Source: Alligator mississippiensis
Taxonomy: Eukaryota; Chordata; Crocodylia; Alligatoridae
Direction: 5' to 3'
Length of the DNA: 64,000 nt
NCBI RefSeq assembly: GCF_030867095.1
Contig: NC_081824.1
Location: 343,970,203-344,034,202, forward strand
A program made the position numbers and the translations under genes. The notes under the pieces are model-generated. The model saw nothing but the letters and a program-made list of their open reading frames with translations. It searched no databases and was not told where the DNA came from. Numbering within the stretch: the stretch's first letter is position 1; each line of letters opens with the position of its first letter. Positions 31,048 to 42,796 of the stretch are shown here, in pieces.

Positions 31048-31919
31048 TGTTTCCCCTTCACTGGAGTGAATACAAAACTCCCAGGACTCAAAAGCCATCA
31101 CCATGCCTAGCATAGGTCTCTCCTCCAGGACTCAGGCACACTAATTCCATTAGAAAGAAAATGCAGCTATTTAAAAGTGATCTATTCTTTGTTCTAATTA
31201 AGTGACATGTCCAGTCTAAATTTAGTTGATCAGCCTCAAATCACATATATTTGAAAAGCTCCAAAGCGTTCTGAGAAACCAACAATAATTCTTATTTAGA
31301 TTATATGATCCAAAGTGTCTCATCCAAAGATGAGAACAATTAGGTCTAATAATAAAGATACACACACACCCCCTAGCTGTTAGCACAGTGAAGCAAAACA
31401 CATTTTGCGAAGTTGTTACTATTGAGAACTGACAATTATTCAGAGTAAATCTACTCAAATTTAGTCTTCTTGAGAGTAGGTAGCAATTTCCTCAAATTAT
31501 TCTAGTTTGCGCTCTCATTTTAGTTGATAGGGAAAAACTGCCAGTGATTACACAGCATATTACAAAAAAAATTTTGAGATTTGTTGGATAATAATTTCTT
31601 AGTAAGATGTCATCATGTCTTTTCCTAATCTGATGAAGGTAATTCAAGCAGCAGGCTAAATTATTTTTTTTAGCCCCTAAAAGTATTTTCAATTCTCTCT
31701 TCGAGCGAGTCATCATCAAAAGCCCTTTCTGGACTACACCAAGGCTGACAGTATAAAGTAATTACAAGGACCAAAAACAAATATGCTACAGTGCAATTTA
31801 TTGGCTAAGTACCATTAGCTTTTCCCTGTTCTCAAATGAACTGTGTCCAGTGAAAGGTGCAGTCATAAATCCTTCTCTAGCTCATTTAATTGCCAGTGTG
31901 CTAGAAAATTAGAGAAGTT
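31048..31919. other. Intergenic, no gene seen
   Basis: AT-rich sequence with no recognisable coding content. Confidence 0.5.
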
Positions 31920-32477
31920 CCCCTCTAGTCTGCACTGGTGAGGTCACATCTGGAGTGCTGTGCCAAGGTTTGCACCCCTCCACCCCCCCCCACAGAAAGG
32001 ATGTGGACAAATTGGAGAGAGTCCATTGGAGGACAGTGAAAATGGTTCAGGACCTTGGGCACAGGACTTCTGAGGAGAGGCTGAGGGAACAGGGCTTATT
32101 TAATCTGAAGAGAAGACTGGGGAGGTGGGGTAGGAGGTGGTCAATAGCAGCCTTCAAGTACCTGAAGGTGGTTCCAAAAAGGATGGAGCTAGACTGATCC
32201 GTGGTGGCAGACAACAGAACAAGGAGCAACGTTCTCAAGTTGCAGCAAGGGAAGTTTAGGTTACCTATTAGGAAAAACTCTCACGAGGAGAGTAGTAAAG
32301 CACTGGAACAGGCTACTCAAGAGACACTGTAGAATCTCCATCCTTGAAGGTTTTTAAGACCCAGCTAGATAAAGCCTTGGTTGGGAGGTTATATTTGGGC
32401 CTGGTGATGCTTTGAGCAGGGGGTTGGGCTAGATGACCTCTTAAGGTCCCTTCCAACTCTAATTTTCTATGATTCTA
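31920..32477 (+). mobile_element. CR1 LINE 3' fragment, plus strand
   Basis: Starts in the RT C-terminal region (CACTGGTGAGGTCACATCTG, a segment shared with other copies), runs through GACTTCTGAGGAGAGGCTGA and AGGAAAAACTCTC to the 3' end GATGACCTCTTAAGGTCCC, then TTTCTATGATTCTA at about 32463-32477. Decayed, with a C-run insertion near 31983. Confidence 0.85.
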
Positions 32478-33071
32478 AGTTTGAGGAAACCTGTTATCTA
32501 GTGTGTCCAAGCAGCACGCAACATTGTCATTTTTTCTATGAATGTAAGTATGTGGACAAACTTTAAATTTGCTTAATGAGTGTCTCTACCACTACAACTC
32601 AGCTACTCAAGCTTTCATAGAAAGGCTATAAAGGAGAACACAAGCATGATTGAAGTCTGTCCAATATAAAAATATGCAAGTCAATAATTTTAGAAAATGT
32701 CTTTATAGTATTGGCCCACCTCTATTTGCTAACAACACCCCTCATGTGAAATATAGTTAGAGACACTTGGGAATACTGAAGAATCTACCCATGCTTTTAT
32801 TTTTAAATACACATGTAGATATTTTTTCATTGCTTGAGAGCCAGTCTAAACACAAAATGCAACTTACAGCTGCTCCATGAGGTGCATCTGCTGATTTTCT
32901 CATCAGTCATTAGAAGAGGCAGAGGGTGGCTGCAATATCTCAACTATACTAAGCTTAAAAGGCATTTTTTTGGTCCCTTCCCTGTGGAAAAATTAATAAG
33001 CCATTTCAGCTTTAGAGAAGGAAACGTTTTGCAAAACCCTCACAAACCAATTAGGTTACCTTATTAGCACT
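32478..33071. other. Intergenic, no gene seen
   Basis: AT-rich, no coding content recognised. Confidence 0.5.
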
Positions 33072-33410
33072 GGGCATTTTTACACATGCAAGTGCCACAG
33101 CACCAGGTGCTTTGAAAAGTGCTTGGCACTGCGACGCTTGCAGTTGTATAAGCAGCAAAATGCATGCCAGTGCTGAGAAAATGGCAGTGGCGCATTTTTG
33201 AACTAACACACATAGAAGGTGCATTAGTTCAAAAGCTCACTGCTGCCATTTTCTGCATGCTGACGTGCATTTTGTCACCTATACAACTGCATGCAACGCA
33301 ATGCAGTGTGCGTCAGCTTGTGTGCCAAGCAGACTTGATTAATCAAGTCTACTCTAAAGCAGCGGATTTCCAGCATGTTACGGGACCAAAAAGTATATGT
33401 ATAAATGCCC
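33072..33410. mobile_element. Fold-back MITE copy 1, 339 bp
   Basis: TIRs GGGCATTTTTACACAT and (reverse-complemented) GGGCATTTATACATAT. The interior is palindromic: the arm with CAGTTGTATAAGCAGCAAAA (33141-33160) pairs with the arm ending CATTTTG...TATACAACTG (33268-33289), and AAAATGGCAG pairs with CTGCCATTTT. It is clearly homologous to 48554-48882. No target duplication is convincing, so the superfamily is unassigned. Confidence 0.8.
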
Positions 33411-34694
33411 TTTGAACCCTATACTTGTTACCTCTGGTTTCATAAATTATATGGAGCCCTCATCCTTATCCCTGCTCCATTACGCACAACTTTTGTATTT
33501 GTTACTCATCTCTAATCCATCTGCACTCTTTACCGTACTTTTTATTGAACCCTACCATTCATAAATCTAATTTGCTTCCCTATGAACTGGTACCATACCC
33601 CCAATAGACTTTTCCCAGGTTACAGTACACTGCTATACACTTCTGACCTTTGGGCTCAATGGCACTTAGGCAAATAGCTAAACATCTCAACTTCATGATA
33701 CAGAATACTGTCCACATTTTCCATATCCAGTCTTCACCAAGATCTTGACTCACCAGCAACGTGATTTAACTGATGAGGGCCAAGTGGGAGGAGGCAAACT
33801 AAATTCTGTCTGCTGCTCTGTTTTCTAACATGGACTTGTGCACCCTCAAGCAAAACACTCCTTTTGTTCCAGTTCCACTCCCAACCTTTCCTGGACTCAT
33901 TTATATAGATATAGGTGAGACTGTAAAGGATTTATTCACAAGAAGGCTCCATAATACTATTGGAATACAAATAATGTAATCACTATCTCTCTCATTTACC
34001 TCATGCTCTTACCTTCACTGAAAGTTGACTGCTTTGGTAGATATTCTCTCCTTCTGATGTTCTCATCTATAGATTGATGGTTGCCTTCTTCCTGTCTGTT
34101 ATTTCAAAAGTATTCCAGTGACCCCACTATCTCATTCAAAATGCACTCTCTTCTCTCAGGAACTTATTATTTGTACAACCCAATACTGCATTCAATACCC
34201 TGCCATCAGATATATCATATGAAAAGTAACATCCCGTTCCCTCCCAACATCACAACTCTGTGCTTCCTTTTAAAGGGCCTGGCTTTATTAAAATGGTGGT
34301 TGGGGGATTTCCACATCTGTGAACTCTCGTGGATGTTATTCATTCCACCAGCACTTTTTAGTTTTGGATTCTAGATTTCTTGGGTCACTGACTAGAGTAG
34401 GGGAGACAATTCAGCTGTCCACATATTTCTATTAACATAATTCCATGGTTATTAGCAATACAGTGCAAAAAACAATAAGTGGCAATGTTTAGGCAGGCAT
34501 ATTCTGCCGAGAATGACAGATTTAGCAAGTATTCCAGATTAAGTATTGCCCCAGTAAAAATCTGAACAACAAGCAATTAGTTTCTAATGGATTATTCTGG
34601 CTCTTAGTTATGAGCTTGGCCCCCTTTAAGCACTTAATAGAACTTTTTCTCAATTCTCAACCATTGACCTCTGGTGTACACACGCATTTCTGAT
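33411..34694. other. Intergenic, no gene seen
   Basis: AT-rich sequence up to the ERV-B target duplication. No gene or repeat recognised. Confidence 0.5.
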
Positions 34695-34839
34695 ACAAGT
34701 GTGACAGCTGAAAATTATGTCTGTGTGATAAAGGTGCTTGCTGAAGGATCTATGAAGATTAGACTAAGTGTTTTTCTGTCATTTGTTCAAATATTAAGAT
34801 ACATGTTGTTGCTCAGAGCCTAATTAAAGTTTAAGATGT

Positions 34840-34900
34840 AGTAAGGCCTTGTATCAAGTAAGGCCTAGTAAATTTAGCAAAGCCTTGAAGTAGTAAGGCC
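34840..34900 (+). promoter_or_regulatory. Three AGTAAGGCC repeats in ERV-B U3
   Basis: The 9-mer occurs at 34840-34848, 34857-34865 and 34892-34900, with related AAAGCCTTG text between. Repeated elements in U3 upstream of the TATA box are the usual position of LTR enhancers. The binding factor is unknown. Confidence 0.55.
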
Positions 34901-35025
34901 CTGTGGCATAGTTAAAATTAACCTTATCAAAGGAACGCAAGGCTTGTACTGCTATTGGTCAGTCTAAGGACAGTTGAAGTAAAAAGAATCTGAGTGGCTG
35001 TAACTTATCAGCACAGCTCAGAAAT

Positions 35026-35031
35026 TATAAA
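35026..35031 (+). promoter_or_regulatory. ERV-B LTR TATA box
   Basis: TATAAA, about 70 bp after an inverted CCAAT box and about 65 bp before the point where the 3' LTR copy begins. Confidence 0.65.
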
Positions 35032-35420
35032 TGGGCTGGCACATCTGGAAATCATTCAGAAGGAAGATACAGCTCCGTGAAAGGGACTAATTAGCTGTTG
35101 ACCTGGATCAGTGGGCCCATGGATCTCGAGGAGCCCAAGGACTGAATACCAGGGTCCTTCCTGGTACCTCTCAGACCAGCGCTGATGGGGGACGCCTGAC
35201 TTCGCTGAGCTTTGTGGAAAGAGAAACTTGTCATACATCAGGCATCAGAGGGGACTGCCGATAAGTTGCTGACACAAATTATTATTGTCTGTCATTATCT
35301 GTCTTAGTATACTATGTGTAGTCGTGTTTTTGTTAAGCCAATACATTTTTCTTACCTTTCTACCCCCCAACCACATTCTCAATCAATCCCAAACCCTCCG
35401 CTGGCAGCTGGGACATAAAT

Positions 35421-35438
35421 TGGCATCACGAACAGGAT
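35421..35438 (+). other. ERV-B putative primer binding site
   Basis: TGGCATCACGAACAGGAT lies 5 nt after the LTR CA end and starts with TGG, which pairs with a tRNA CCA end. The position is right, but I cannot assign the tRNA. The site may have mutated. Confidence 0.55.
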
Positions 35439-35470
35439 TGAGAGGCTGTGGTCCGGAGAGAAATGTCAGA

Positions 35471-36660
35471 ATGGAGGGAGTTGCACGGGCCCCATTGGTG
35501 GCTTTGCTTAAGGAAGTAACAGGGATAAAGAATTTCGGGTGGGCTAAAGATAGGTTAAGACCTGCCTGGAGTGACCTGGGAACTGTACCCAATCATTGGG
35601 CTAGGTTTGCTACTGCTGCCCAGGGTAAGCCCAAGAAGGGATGCCTGTCGTGGCTGCTGGCCACCTGCCTGCAGTTAGGGGTCAAAGAGAATTCCCAGCT
35701 CCGGGAAAAGGTCACCTGGCTGAGTAAGGAGTTAGAAGATGTGAAAGATTCCAACAGTGTGGCATGCGAGGCAGTGCAAGCCACTCAGAGCCGCTTGGAG
35801 ACTTTAGAACAGAGGGAAGGAAAAATTATGATCGCAAGTGTGGCCGCTTTCCTCCAGAAGAGGGTGCAGTTAGCACGGGCTATGGAACCATCCTTCCACA
35901 AGGTACGGCAGTGTCTTTATGGGGAGAAACTGGAAGTTGAGCTCTGGGAAGATCAAGGGGAGGAGGCTGATGGAGAGGAAGAGATTGATGACGAGCCTGG
36001 TGCTGAACCACCCCCGTATGTCCCTGCCCAGAGGGAGAAACCTAGCCAGGTCTTCCCCATGGTAGTAACCCATTCAGGGCCGCAAGGAGGGAATCCCCGA
36101 ACAGAGCTACATTCCTTTACAAATGTGGAAATTCAAGATATACAAGAACAGCATCAGTCCAAGCCAGGGGAGCCAGTGATAGACTGGCTAGTTCGAATGT
36201 ATAGTGAAGGGGCATCCACAATTTCAGTGAGTAGGGCCAAAGTCACACAAATCATTTTGCGCTCTGAGCTCCAGTGAAATCAGTTTGTAGGAGGTGATGA
36301 AAATGTTACTTTGTTTTCTGCTGCTCTCCAAGCAACTGCAGCTAGTTATGGTAATATGGAAGAAGAGCTTAACCCTGCCCCTCAGGCATGGGCCAATTTG
36401 GAGGAGGCTGTCCACTGCTTGTATCAGTTAGCACTAACTGAAATCATTCGTGCAGCAATTTGGACTTGCATGCCAGATACAGAAGTCATGACAGCACCAT
36501 TGTGGAGGAGGTTTTGCCAACGAGCACCAACAGAGTGCACCTCAGCCCTGTTGGCCTTGGAGCCAGAGGCAGTGAATCACCCGGTAAGAAATGTGATCCG
36601 GTGATTAGTGCAGCTTTTACGCATTCTGCAGAAGCCAGGGCTGGCTAAGCCGACAAAAAC
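35471..36660 (+). pseudogene. ERV-B gag remnant
   Basis: The frame from ATG 35471 (the same frame is open from within the LTR) runs to a TGA at 36275-36277, continues in frame to another stop at 36602-36604, then decays. The first segment has a coiled-coil-like part (about 35700-35830, LREKVTWLSKELEDV), an acidic stretch (EEADGEEEIDDE), a PPPYV motif near 36008-36024 that resembles a PPxY late domain, and capsid-like text. No CCHC knuckle is visible. Gag of this class is poorly conserved, so the call rests on position. Confidence 0.7.
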
Positions 36661-37035
36661 CGCCAAGGCCATGGCGGTGGCCTCAGCAAAAGACAAACCC
36701 CCCTGACCCCCCCGAATTATTGGAAAAAGCTGGGGAAGGCCGGCCCAAGACTCCGCGAGCAAATATGTGGAAAGACTTGTTAGCTGCCGGTTTCAATAAG
36801 GTGAAAATTGATGGACCGCCCACCAATGTTGTGTGAGGGCTGTGGGCTAACCACTGCAGCGATAAAGCAAGCCCAAAAGCGGAGCCGTCTACACCACCAG
36901 CAGGGTCACCGGAGGAATTCTCTGCCTTGAAGGCAGAACTGTTGACATTTTCCCATGCACATATGGGGCTGCCAGCCTTTACCCCCCGCCCCCCCCGATT
37001 ATGTGGCCTAGGGACCCTGGCCAGCCCAAACCCCA

Positions 37036-39540
37036 ATGAAAGGGGCCACAATGGGGGTAATAGCGGGCCGGGGACCAATATCTAAAGTTAATATTGGCCC
37101 CTTAATTTGGATACCTGTACAGATTCAATTAGGTAAAAGTGAAAAGTCAATTGATATGCTATTAGACACAGGTGCCCAGATTTGCATTTTAGATTCCATA
37201 GATTGGAAGGGGGAGAAAGGAACCCCTTATCAAGTAATTGGAGTTGGAGGCACCAGACAACAAGGACATCTGATCTAAGCAACCTTCATGTTACCTAATG
37301 GCTCTAAGGTGATGGTGGCAGCAGTAATACTTAAAGGGGGACCAAGCTTATTGGGACTTAATGTACTAAGAGGACAGCGGCTTGCCTTTGAGCAAGAAAA
37401 TTGGCAGTTTGGGTGCACAGTGCCTCACCAAGAACCAGAAGAAACAGCTATAATAGCTGTAACTTGATGTAGCATGATCCCACTAACCCTGCCTCCCATG
37501 AAAGGAGTACATAGATCCCAGTATCGAACTCCCCCCGAGGCCACCCAACCTATCCAGTGTATTATAAGCCAGCAGTTAGAAGATGAGACTATTATCTGAA
37601 CCCACTCTCTGTATAACAATCCAGTGTGGCCAGTGAGCAAGGCAAATGGAGGGTGGCGACTATTGACTTTTGAGCTTTGAATGCTAATACTGACCCCTTA
37701 ACGGCTGCCATCCCATCACTACCAGCCTTAACAGAAAGCATCCGGTGTTATGGGCCTGCGTGGATGGGATCCATTGATATCAAGGACATGTTTTTTGCTA
37801 TTCCCATCCATGAGAGTCACTGGCCAGTATTTGCTTTCACATGGATAGGGCAGCAGTATACCTACACTGTGTTGCCCCAGGGGTGGATACATAGTGCCAC
37901 CCTGGCTCACAGGGCTTTAGCTACAACAGTTCTTGAGGTCCAAGAAAAGCACCCTGATGTACGCATGTGGCAGTATATACCTGACGTCATGGTGGGCAGT
38001 CAAAACAGAGAGGCTGCCACCAAGGCCTTTGAATCATTAAAAGAGAAAGTGCATACCTGCGGATTCATGCTGTCTGAATGGAAAATCCAAGAAGTAGGGC
38101 CCCAGTGTGAATTTCTAGGAATAGAATGGCAGAACGGGGGGCCCACAATACCAACTGAAGGGCTGCCAAGTATAGTAGAGACCCCGACTCCCACTAATGT
38201 GAAAGAACTGCAAGCCCAATTGGGAGCACTCCATTTTTGGCGTATGCATGTTCCTGAGTTTAGTGTATTAGCTCGTCCCTTGTATAACCTATGTAAGAAG
38301 AGAACAAAATGGGAATGGGGTCCTGAGCATAAATGTGCCTTACGAGCCCTTAAAGAAGCAGTAACTGTTCATACCTCCCTAGCAGCAGGACATCCTGAAG
38401 GAGAGCTTTGGCTCCATATAGGTGTCTCGGAAGGAGAACCACACTGGAGCCTGTGGCAGAAGGAATCCTCAGAAACAGAAGGAAAACCCCCTGGACTCTG
38501 GAGCCGAGGCTGGAGAGGGGCAGAAGCAAGGTATACTCTCTTAAAACAGATGTGTGCAGCAACAGCTGCCCTGGAAGCCACAGAAGCACTGAAAGGAGAA
38601 TTACTCACAGTTATCACTACTCCGATACCTATTCTTGGAACGGCTCTGTCAGACGGCCAGCTACCACCTGGGGGGAGAGCCCAAGACACCATGGTCCAAA
38701 GGTGGATTAATTACATTTTAAGCCAGGTCCAACGAGTAACCCCAAAGGGACACCCTGCATTAGTTGAAAGAGTCACAGAAAGTACAATTAATGTTTATCC
38801 TGATCAAACAAGCTGCAGTGAACCTTCACCCATCAAAGAAGCACCTCCTTTCTCGCCTGAAATGGAGACCTCAGCCGATGTTGAAGTCTGGTTTACAGAT
38901 GGGTCTGCTCGAGGTCGTGCCTGGAGAGCAGCCGCCTTGAGGGTTCAAGATGGCAAGCAAGTAGTATTACAAGACTTCAAAAAAAGCGCGCAGTATGCCA
39001 AGCTCAAAGCAGTGCTCGGTGTGGCTGTGTGGGAATTAGTAGAAGGTCCACATCCTGTAAAGCCCATTTATATTTATAGCGATTCCTGGATAGTGGTAGA
39101 AGGACGTACTAAATGGCTACCCCTATGGAACAAAGAAAACTTTAAAAGACGAGGACAAGACATTTGGAGCCACGAGGAATGGGTGACCTTATGGAAGTTA
39201 GCCTAAGATAAGCTTCCTCTACACATCCAACATGTGAGTGCAGCACGTGGGAATAAGGCAGGAGAAGGCCCAGAGGCAAAGTGGAATAGGCGAGTTGATC
39301 AGCTAACAAGAGAAAAGGGCGCTGAAACCTTGTATGTTGAAGAAGAAAATAGAGCAGCTAGTCCATCATTACCCAATTCCTCCTCCCACTGTACACCCGG
39401 GGAACAAGCCACAGAATGGCTACATTGACAACACAGGCACCCCAGGCATGATGGAACCACCCACTTGGCCGCATCTTGGGGCATTCATGTAACTAAAAAA
39501 GAAGCACTAGGAATAGTTGATGCATGCATCACCTACCGCG
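37036..39540 (+). pseudogene. ERV-B protease-RT-RNase H remnant
   Basis: Protease: LLDTGAQ (37159-37179) in a frame stopped at 37276-37278. RT to RNase H: an open frame at 37677-39206 with DIKDMFFAIP, VLPQGW, then YIPD (37974-37985) where reverse transcriptases carry YxDD, so the first active-site Asp is replaced by Pro. RNase H text is FTDGSARG (38896-38919) and YSDSWIV (39076-39096). A TAA at 39204-39206 stops the frame, which resumes in frame to 39428. The gap between protease and RT (37279-37676) has stops and frame changes. This copy is not catalytically competent. Confidence 0.88.
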
Positions 39541-39937
39541 AGGTCAAAATGCACTGGAAACTCTGCTAGCTGTATATCCACCACCTATAGAACTACAAAG
39601 CGATAATGGCCCTCACTTCCGCAATCATCTTGTGTATGACTGGACCGCGAAACATAGCATGTTACGGACATATCGCATCCCATATCACCCGCAGTCTAAC
39701 GGATTGGTAGAGCGAGCCAATGGCATCTTCAAATACAATTTGCGGTTGGCCGTTGGCCCAGCTCTTAAGGACTGGGACTTGCACCTGGATCGAGCTATCA
39801 ATTGGGCCAATAACCAATCCTGTCCGGGAGGTAGCCTTATGCAACAGGCCTTTGGATTGGGGGGGTCCCTGCAAGCTGGCACTAGAGACCTAGGGGTGGT
39901 GACCCAGGAAAGCTCCAGGCAGGAGATTGGGTGGTAG
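39429..39937 (+). pseudogene. ERV-B integrase remnant with internal deletion
   Basis: After the RNase H frame ends, a short zinc-finger-like His/Cys stretch (about 39430-39540, ending VDACIT) runs almost directly into LQSDNGPHF (39593-39619, second catalytic Asp). HPQSNGLVER, with the catalytic Glu, follows near 39685-39714. The roughly 60-80 residues that normally contain the first catalytic Asp are missing, so a deletion removed it. The remaining frame runs to 39937. Confidence 0.8.
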
Positions 39938-40149
39938 CGAAGCATCCTCAAGGAGATAAATGGGAGGGGACACTATTAGCAAAAGGTATGCATAATACAT
40001 GGTGTGTATTTAAATCAGATTCATCTAATGGGAGCCAAGCTCCTTGTTGTCTTGTTCCTACAGATTGGATCTGTCCACAAATGCAGCCATAACCATTCCT
40101 AATTGAGCCTGCCACTGAAGATGAGTCCTGCTCTGTCACTGGTCTGAAT

Positions 40150-42475
40150 TGACTGGCACCCTGAAGCGGTGGACTTATAACTGTACTCTTTTTATTAATG
40201 CCTTATTGTGTTTCCTGGGTAGGGCGTGTCTACTATCCTTATTACCCAGATATTAATGAACTTGCTCCTGAAGACCTCAAGGAGCGGCCTGACCCTGAAG
40301 AACATCCCCCGGAAACGCGCTCAGATGACCTTCACGTGGTCCAGCCACAGTATCCATACTGGAAGAAACCCGCCACCCCGGATCAAGTGAAGTCCTGGTC
40401 TCTGAGTAGAAGAAACAAGACAGAGGACTGTCAAGGTGGTAAATGTCAGTGCACCCATGGCACCAGATAATACCTTGGGTACATTCCCTACCTGAAGGCT
40501 GGAATGGCTAACTGTGGAAAGGAAAGTAATTGTTTAGCTCTGCTTGTTTGGGAATTTGTTGTTACATACTTCCTGAGGGAAACCCCGTTGAGCTTAACGC
40601 CCCTAAGCCTGTGCCCCCGATTGTGCATTCTGCATCTGTTCAGCCTCTCAAGCCACTGCGTTTATGGGAGAATCTGCCCCCTCTCATTCCTATGGCTGAC
40701 AACACTCTCCAGCGATAGTGTGAAGCCCACCAGGTGGGAGAGTGCATTACAGGTTGGAACAAAGTTATTACATGACTTGTGAATCATACCTACACAGAAG
40801 TGTGGTGGAATGGTACCCACTTTAATACAACTAGGAGGAGGCTATATCAGCAAGTCTCTATCACTTAGCCGCATCCTTTTATATCAGTGGGGTTCCTAAA
40901 GCAAATCAGTGCTATGATTCTGCCAGGGCAGCACCGTTTCATCAACCCGGTACAGCATCGTCCCCATGAGCGACAGTGGGAACTCTTTTGCTCTCTGGGA
41001 GGTGAAGTGTGGTTACAGGCTCCCAAGGAGGAAAGGATAAATGTGATCTGTGAGAGAATGGGGTGTTCATAACTATCTCTGGCCGTTCCCCCATGGGAGG
41101 CCCCGACACCGCCCATGTATAACTCCACACCTTGGTAGAGGTCATAGGTTAAAATCCCAACCCTCCTAAACGCTTTGTTGTTCACTGCCCGGGTATTGTT
41201 CAGACCAGAACAATGGTATGTCCGAGCTACTTTTCCAAACTGTTTGGCAGGAGCCCGCATAGCTGAAGGGTTACTTAAGTGGGAACGGCCAATCATTTTC
41301 TGTTCCATGAATACAGTTAAGTTCCGCAGACAAAGAGATGCTCCAGGTTATCTTTGGGATGGACTTAACTCAGTTATGAATGTATGGAACTTAGATAAAT
41401 CCCAGAAAAGCACCCAAGGAGTAGCCAATCTCTGACAGGCAGTAGGGCTCCTCACTAGGGGAGGCATGCTCAAAGGAAAAACTTTAGAGCGCACTGATGA
41501 ATTGCTAACTGATATAGGATTAGAGATGGCCCATCTTGCCCAGGCCATGATGGACACTGCTTTTAAAGCAGACAAAAATCAAACTTGGAGTACTGCTTGT
41601 GCGCAAGTTCAGTTATCATTAAATATGCATTTTTCCCAGGTAATAAACAACATTAAAAATAGAGAATGGTCCCCTGGCTTACAGCATCATGGAATGCCTG
41701 CAACATTTAAAGAAAGATATCTCTATCAAAGTACCTGGATTACCACTTGGGAAGGCTGTGATAAAGGAAAGTGTTCATTCCTGGTGCTGGGGGTAAAAGA
41801 TGGAAACTGGACCACTGCTTATTTGCTAAGCATGGGGCTAGGAGGAAGATGCCTTTGGGACTGGAATCTGCATCGCCCCATATGGGAAATAGTTAGCCCC
41901 AATGGCCCTCGGTATGTGGCACAATCCCCCTTAGTTCAAATCAGTAACACCTTGATTGGATTAGGGACCCTATGGAGAGGCTGGCCTCTCAGCCCACCTA
42001 ACATGAACTGCATATACAAGTTACCTAATGTGTCATATGTAACAATAGGGCAATGTGTTTGCTGGGAAGGACCAGGTCATTTGTTGTATGAAAATGGTAC
42101 CACCTGGACTTTGTGCAATTCATGTTGCTTAGGAGCTCAGAGTGGAGCTGTTGCTCTGCTGCAATTAAGTAACCCTACTATTGCCCTAAAATGACCAGAA
42201 ATTTCCTCTGAGACTATACCTCTCAGCTTTACGATACCCACTTCATGGGTATCAGATGTAGACATACCATGGCTGGAAAACTGGAATAAAGTAAAAAATA
42301 AGCTGCAAAGCCTTGAGGCAAAAACTCAGCAAGGCGCTCAGTTGGCCAAGAGGGTGGGCGAATCATCAGTTTGGCTGTCAACGTGCCCGAGCCATGTAAA
42401 TGGTATGATGTGATCTACACTATTTGCGTGTCACGAGGTGTCACCTCAACTATATGGCTAACCATCTTAAGCATC
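40150..42475 (+). pseudogene. ERV-B env-like region, decayed
   Basis: Several open pieces lie between integrase and the 3' LTR: 40198-40470, 41175-41435 and 41466-42194, the last two in frame with each other across a TGA at 41433-41435. The 41466-42194 piece (242 codons) has many Trp and Cys, several N-glycosylation sites (NQTW, NWTT, NVSY, NGTT) and a CNSCC cluster near its end. A following stretch (about 42265-42350) looks like an amphipathic helix, and near 42450 there is a short hydrophobic segment before the LTR break. Position and composition suggest an envelope glycoprotein, but I recognise no family motif such as CX6CC. It could instead be a captured non-env gene. Confidence 0.5.
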
Positions 42476-42476
42476 A

Positions 42477-42791
42477 TAGCTGTTGACCTGGATCAGTGGG
42501 CCCATGGATCTCGAGGAGCCCAAGGACTGAATACCAGGGTCCTTCCTGGTACCTCTCGGACCAGCGCTGATGGGGGACGCCTGACTTCGCTGAGCTTTGT
42601 GGAAAGAGAAACTTGTCGTACGTCAGGCATCAGAGGGAACTGCCAATATGTTGCTGATATGAATTATTATTGTCTGTCATTATCTGTCTTAGTATACTAT
42701 GCATAGTCATGTTTTTGTTAAGTTAATAAACTTTTCTACCCCCAGACCACACTCTCAATCAATCCTGAACCCTTTGCTGGCGGCTGGGACA
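42477..42791 (+). repeat. ERV-B 3' LTR, lacking its U3 half
   Basis: Aligns with 35092-35415 from TAGCTGTTGACCTGG to GCTGGGACA, with about 20 or more differences. The 5' 392 bp of the LTR, including TATA and the AGTAAGGCC repeats, are absent and replaced by env-like sequence. A canonical AATAAA is present at 42725-42730. Confidence 0.88.
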
Positions 42792-42796
42792 ACAAG

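Larger units (their letters stand above)
34700..35415 (+). repeat. ERV-B 5' LTR, 716 bp
   Basis: Starts TGTGACAG and ends GCTGGGACA (TG...CA). U3 has an inverted CCAAT (ATTGG, 34954-34958), a TATA box (TATAAA, 35026-35031) and three copies of AGTAAGGCC (34840, 34857, 34892). The poly(A) site region corresponding to 42725 reads CCAATACA here, so the canonical hexamer is lost. Confidence 0.88.
34695..42796 (+). mobile_element. ERV-B: class III (ERV-L-like) provirus, decayed
   Basis: Flanked by perfect 5-bp duplications ACAAG (34695-34699 and 42792-42796). The element itself spans 34700-42791. The layout is a full 5' LTR, primer-site-like TGGCATCACGAACAGGAT, gag, protease, RT/RNase H, integrase, an env-like region, and a 3' LTR lacking its 5' half. 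RT and RNase H text (DIKDMFFAIP, LPQGW, FTDGSARG) and the 5-bp duplication fit class III elements. Stops and frameshifts are frequent. The LTR halves differ far more than in ERV-A (roughly 7-8% by eye), so it is older. Confidence 0.88.

Noticed and set aside
30767-31115. 100- and 113-codon plus-strand frames
   Set aside because: They cross the hAT MITE at 30742-31039 and its border, so they are not host genes.
31955-32197. 80-codon plus-strand frame
   Set aside because: It is the decayed C-terminal part of a CR1 reverse transcriptase, already covered by the CR1 call.
36683-37078. 131-codon minus-strand frame in ERV-B
   Set aside because: It is antisense to decayed gag/pro sequence and has no motif.
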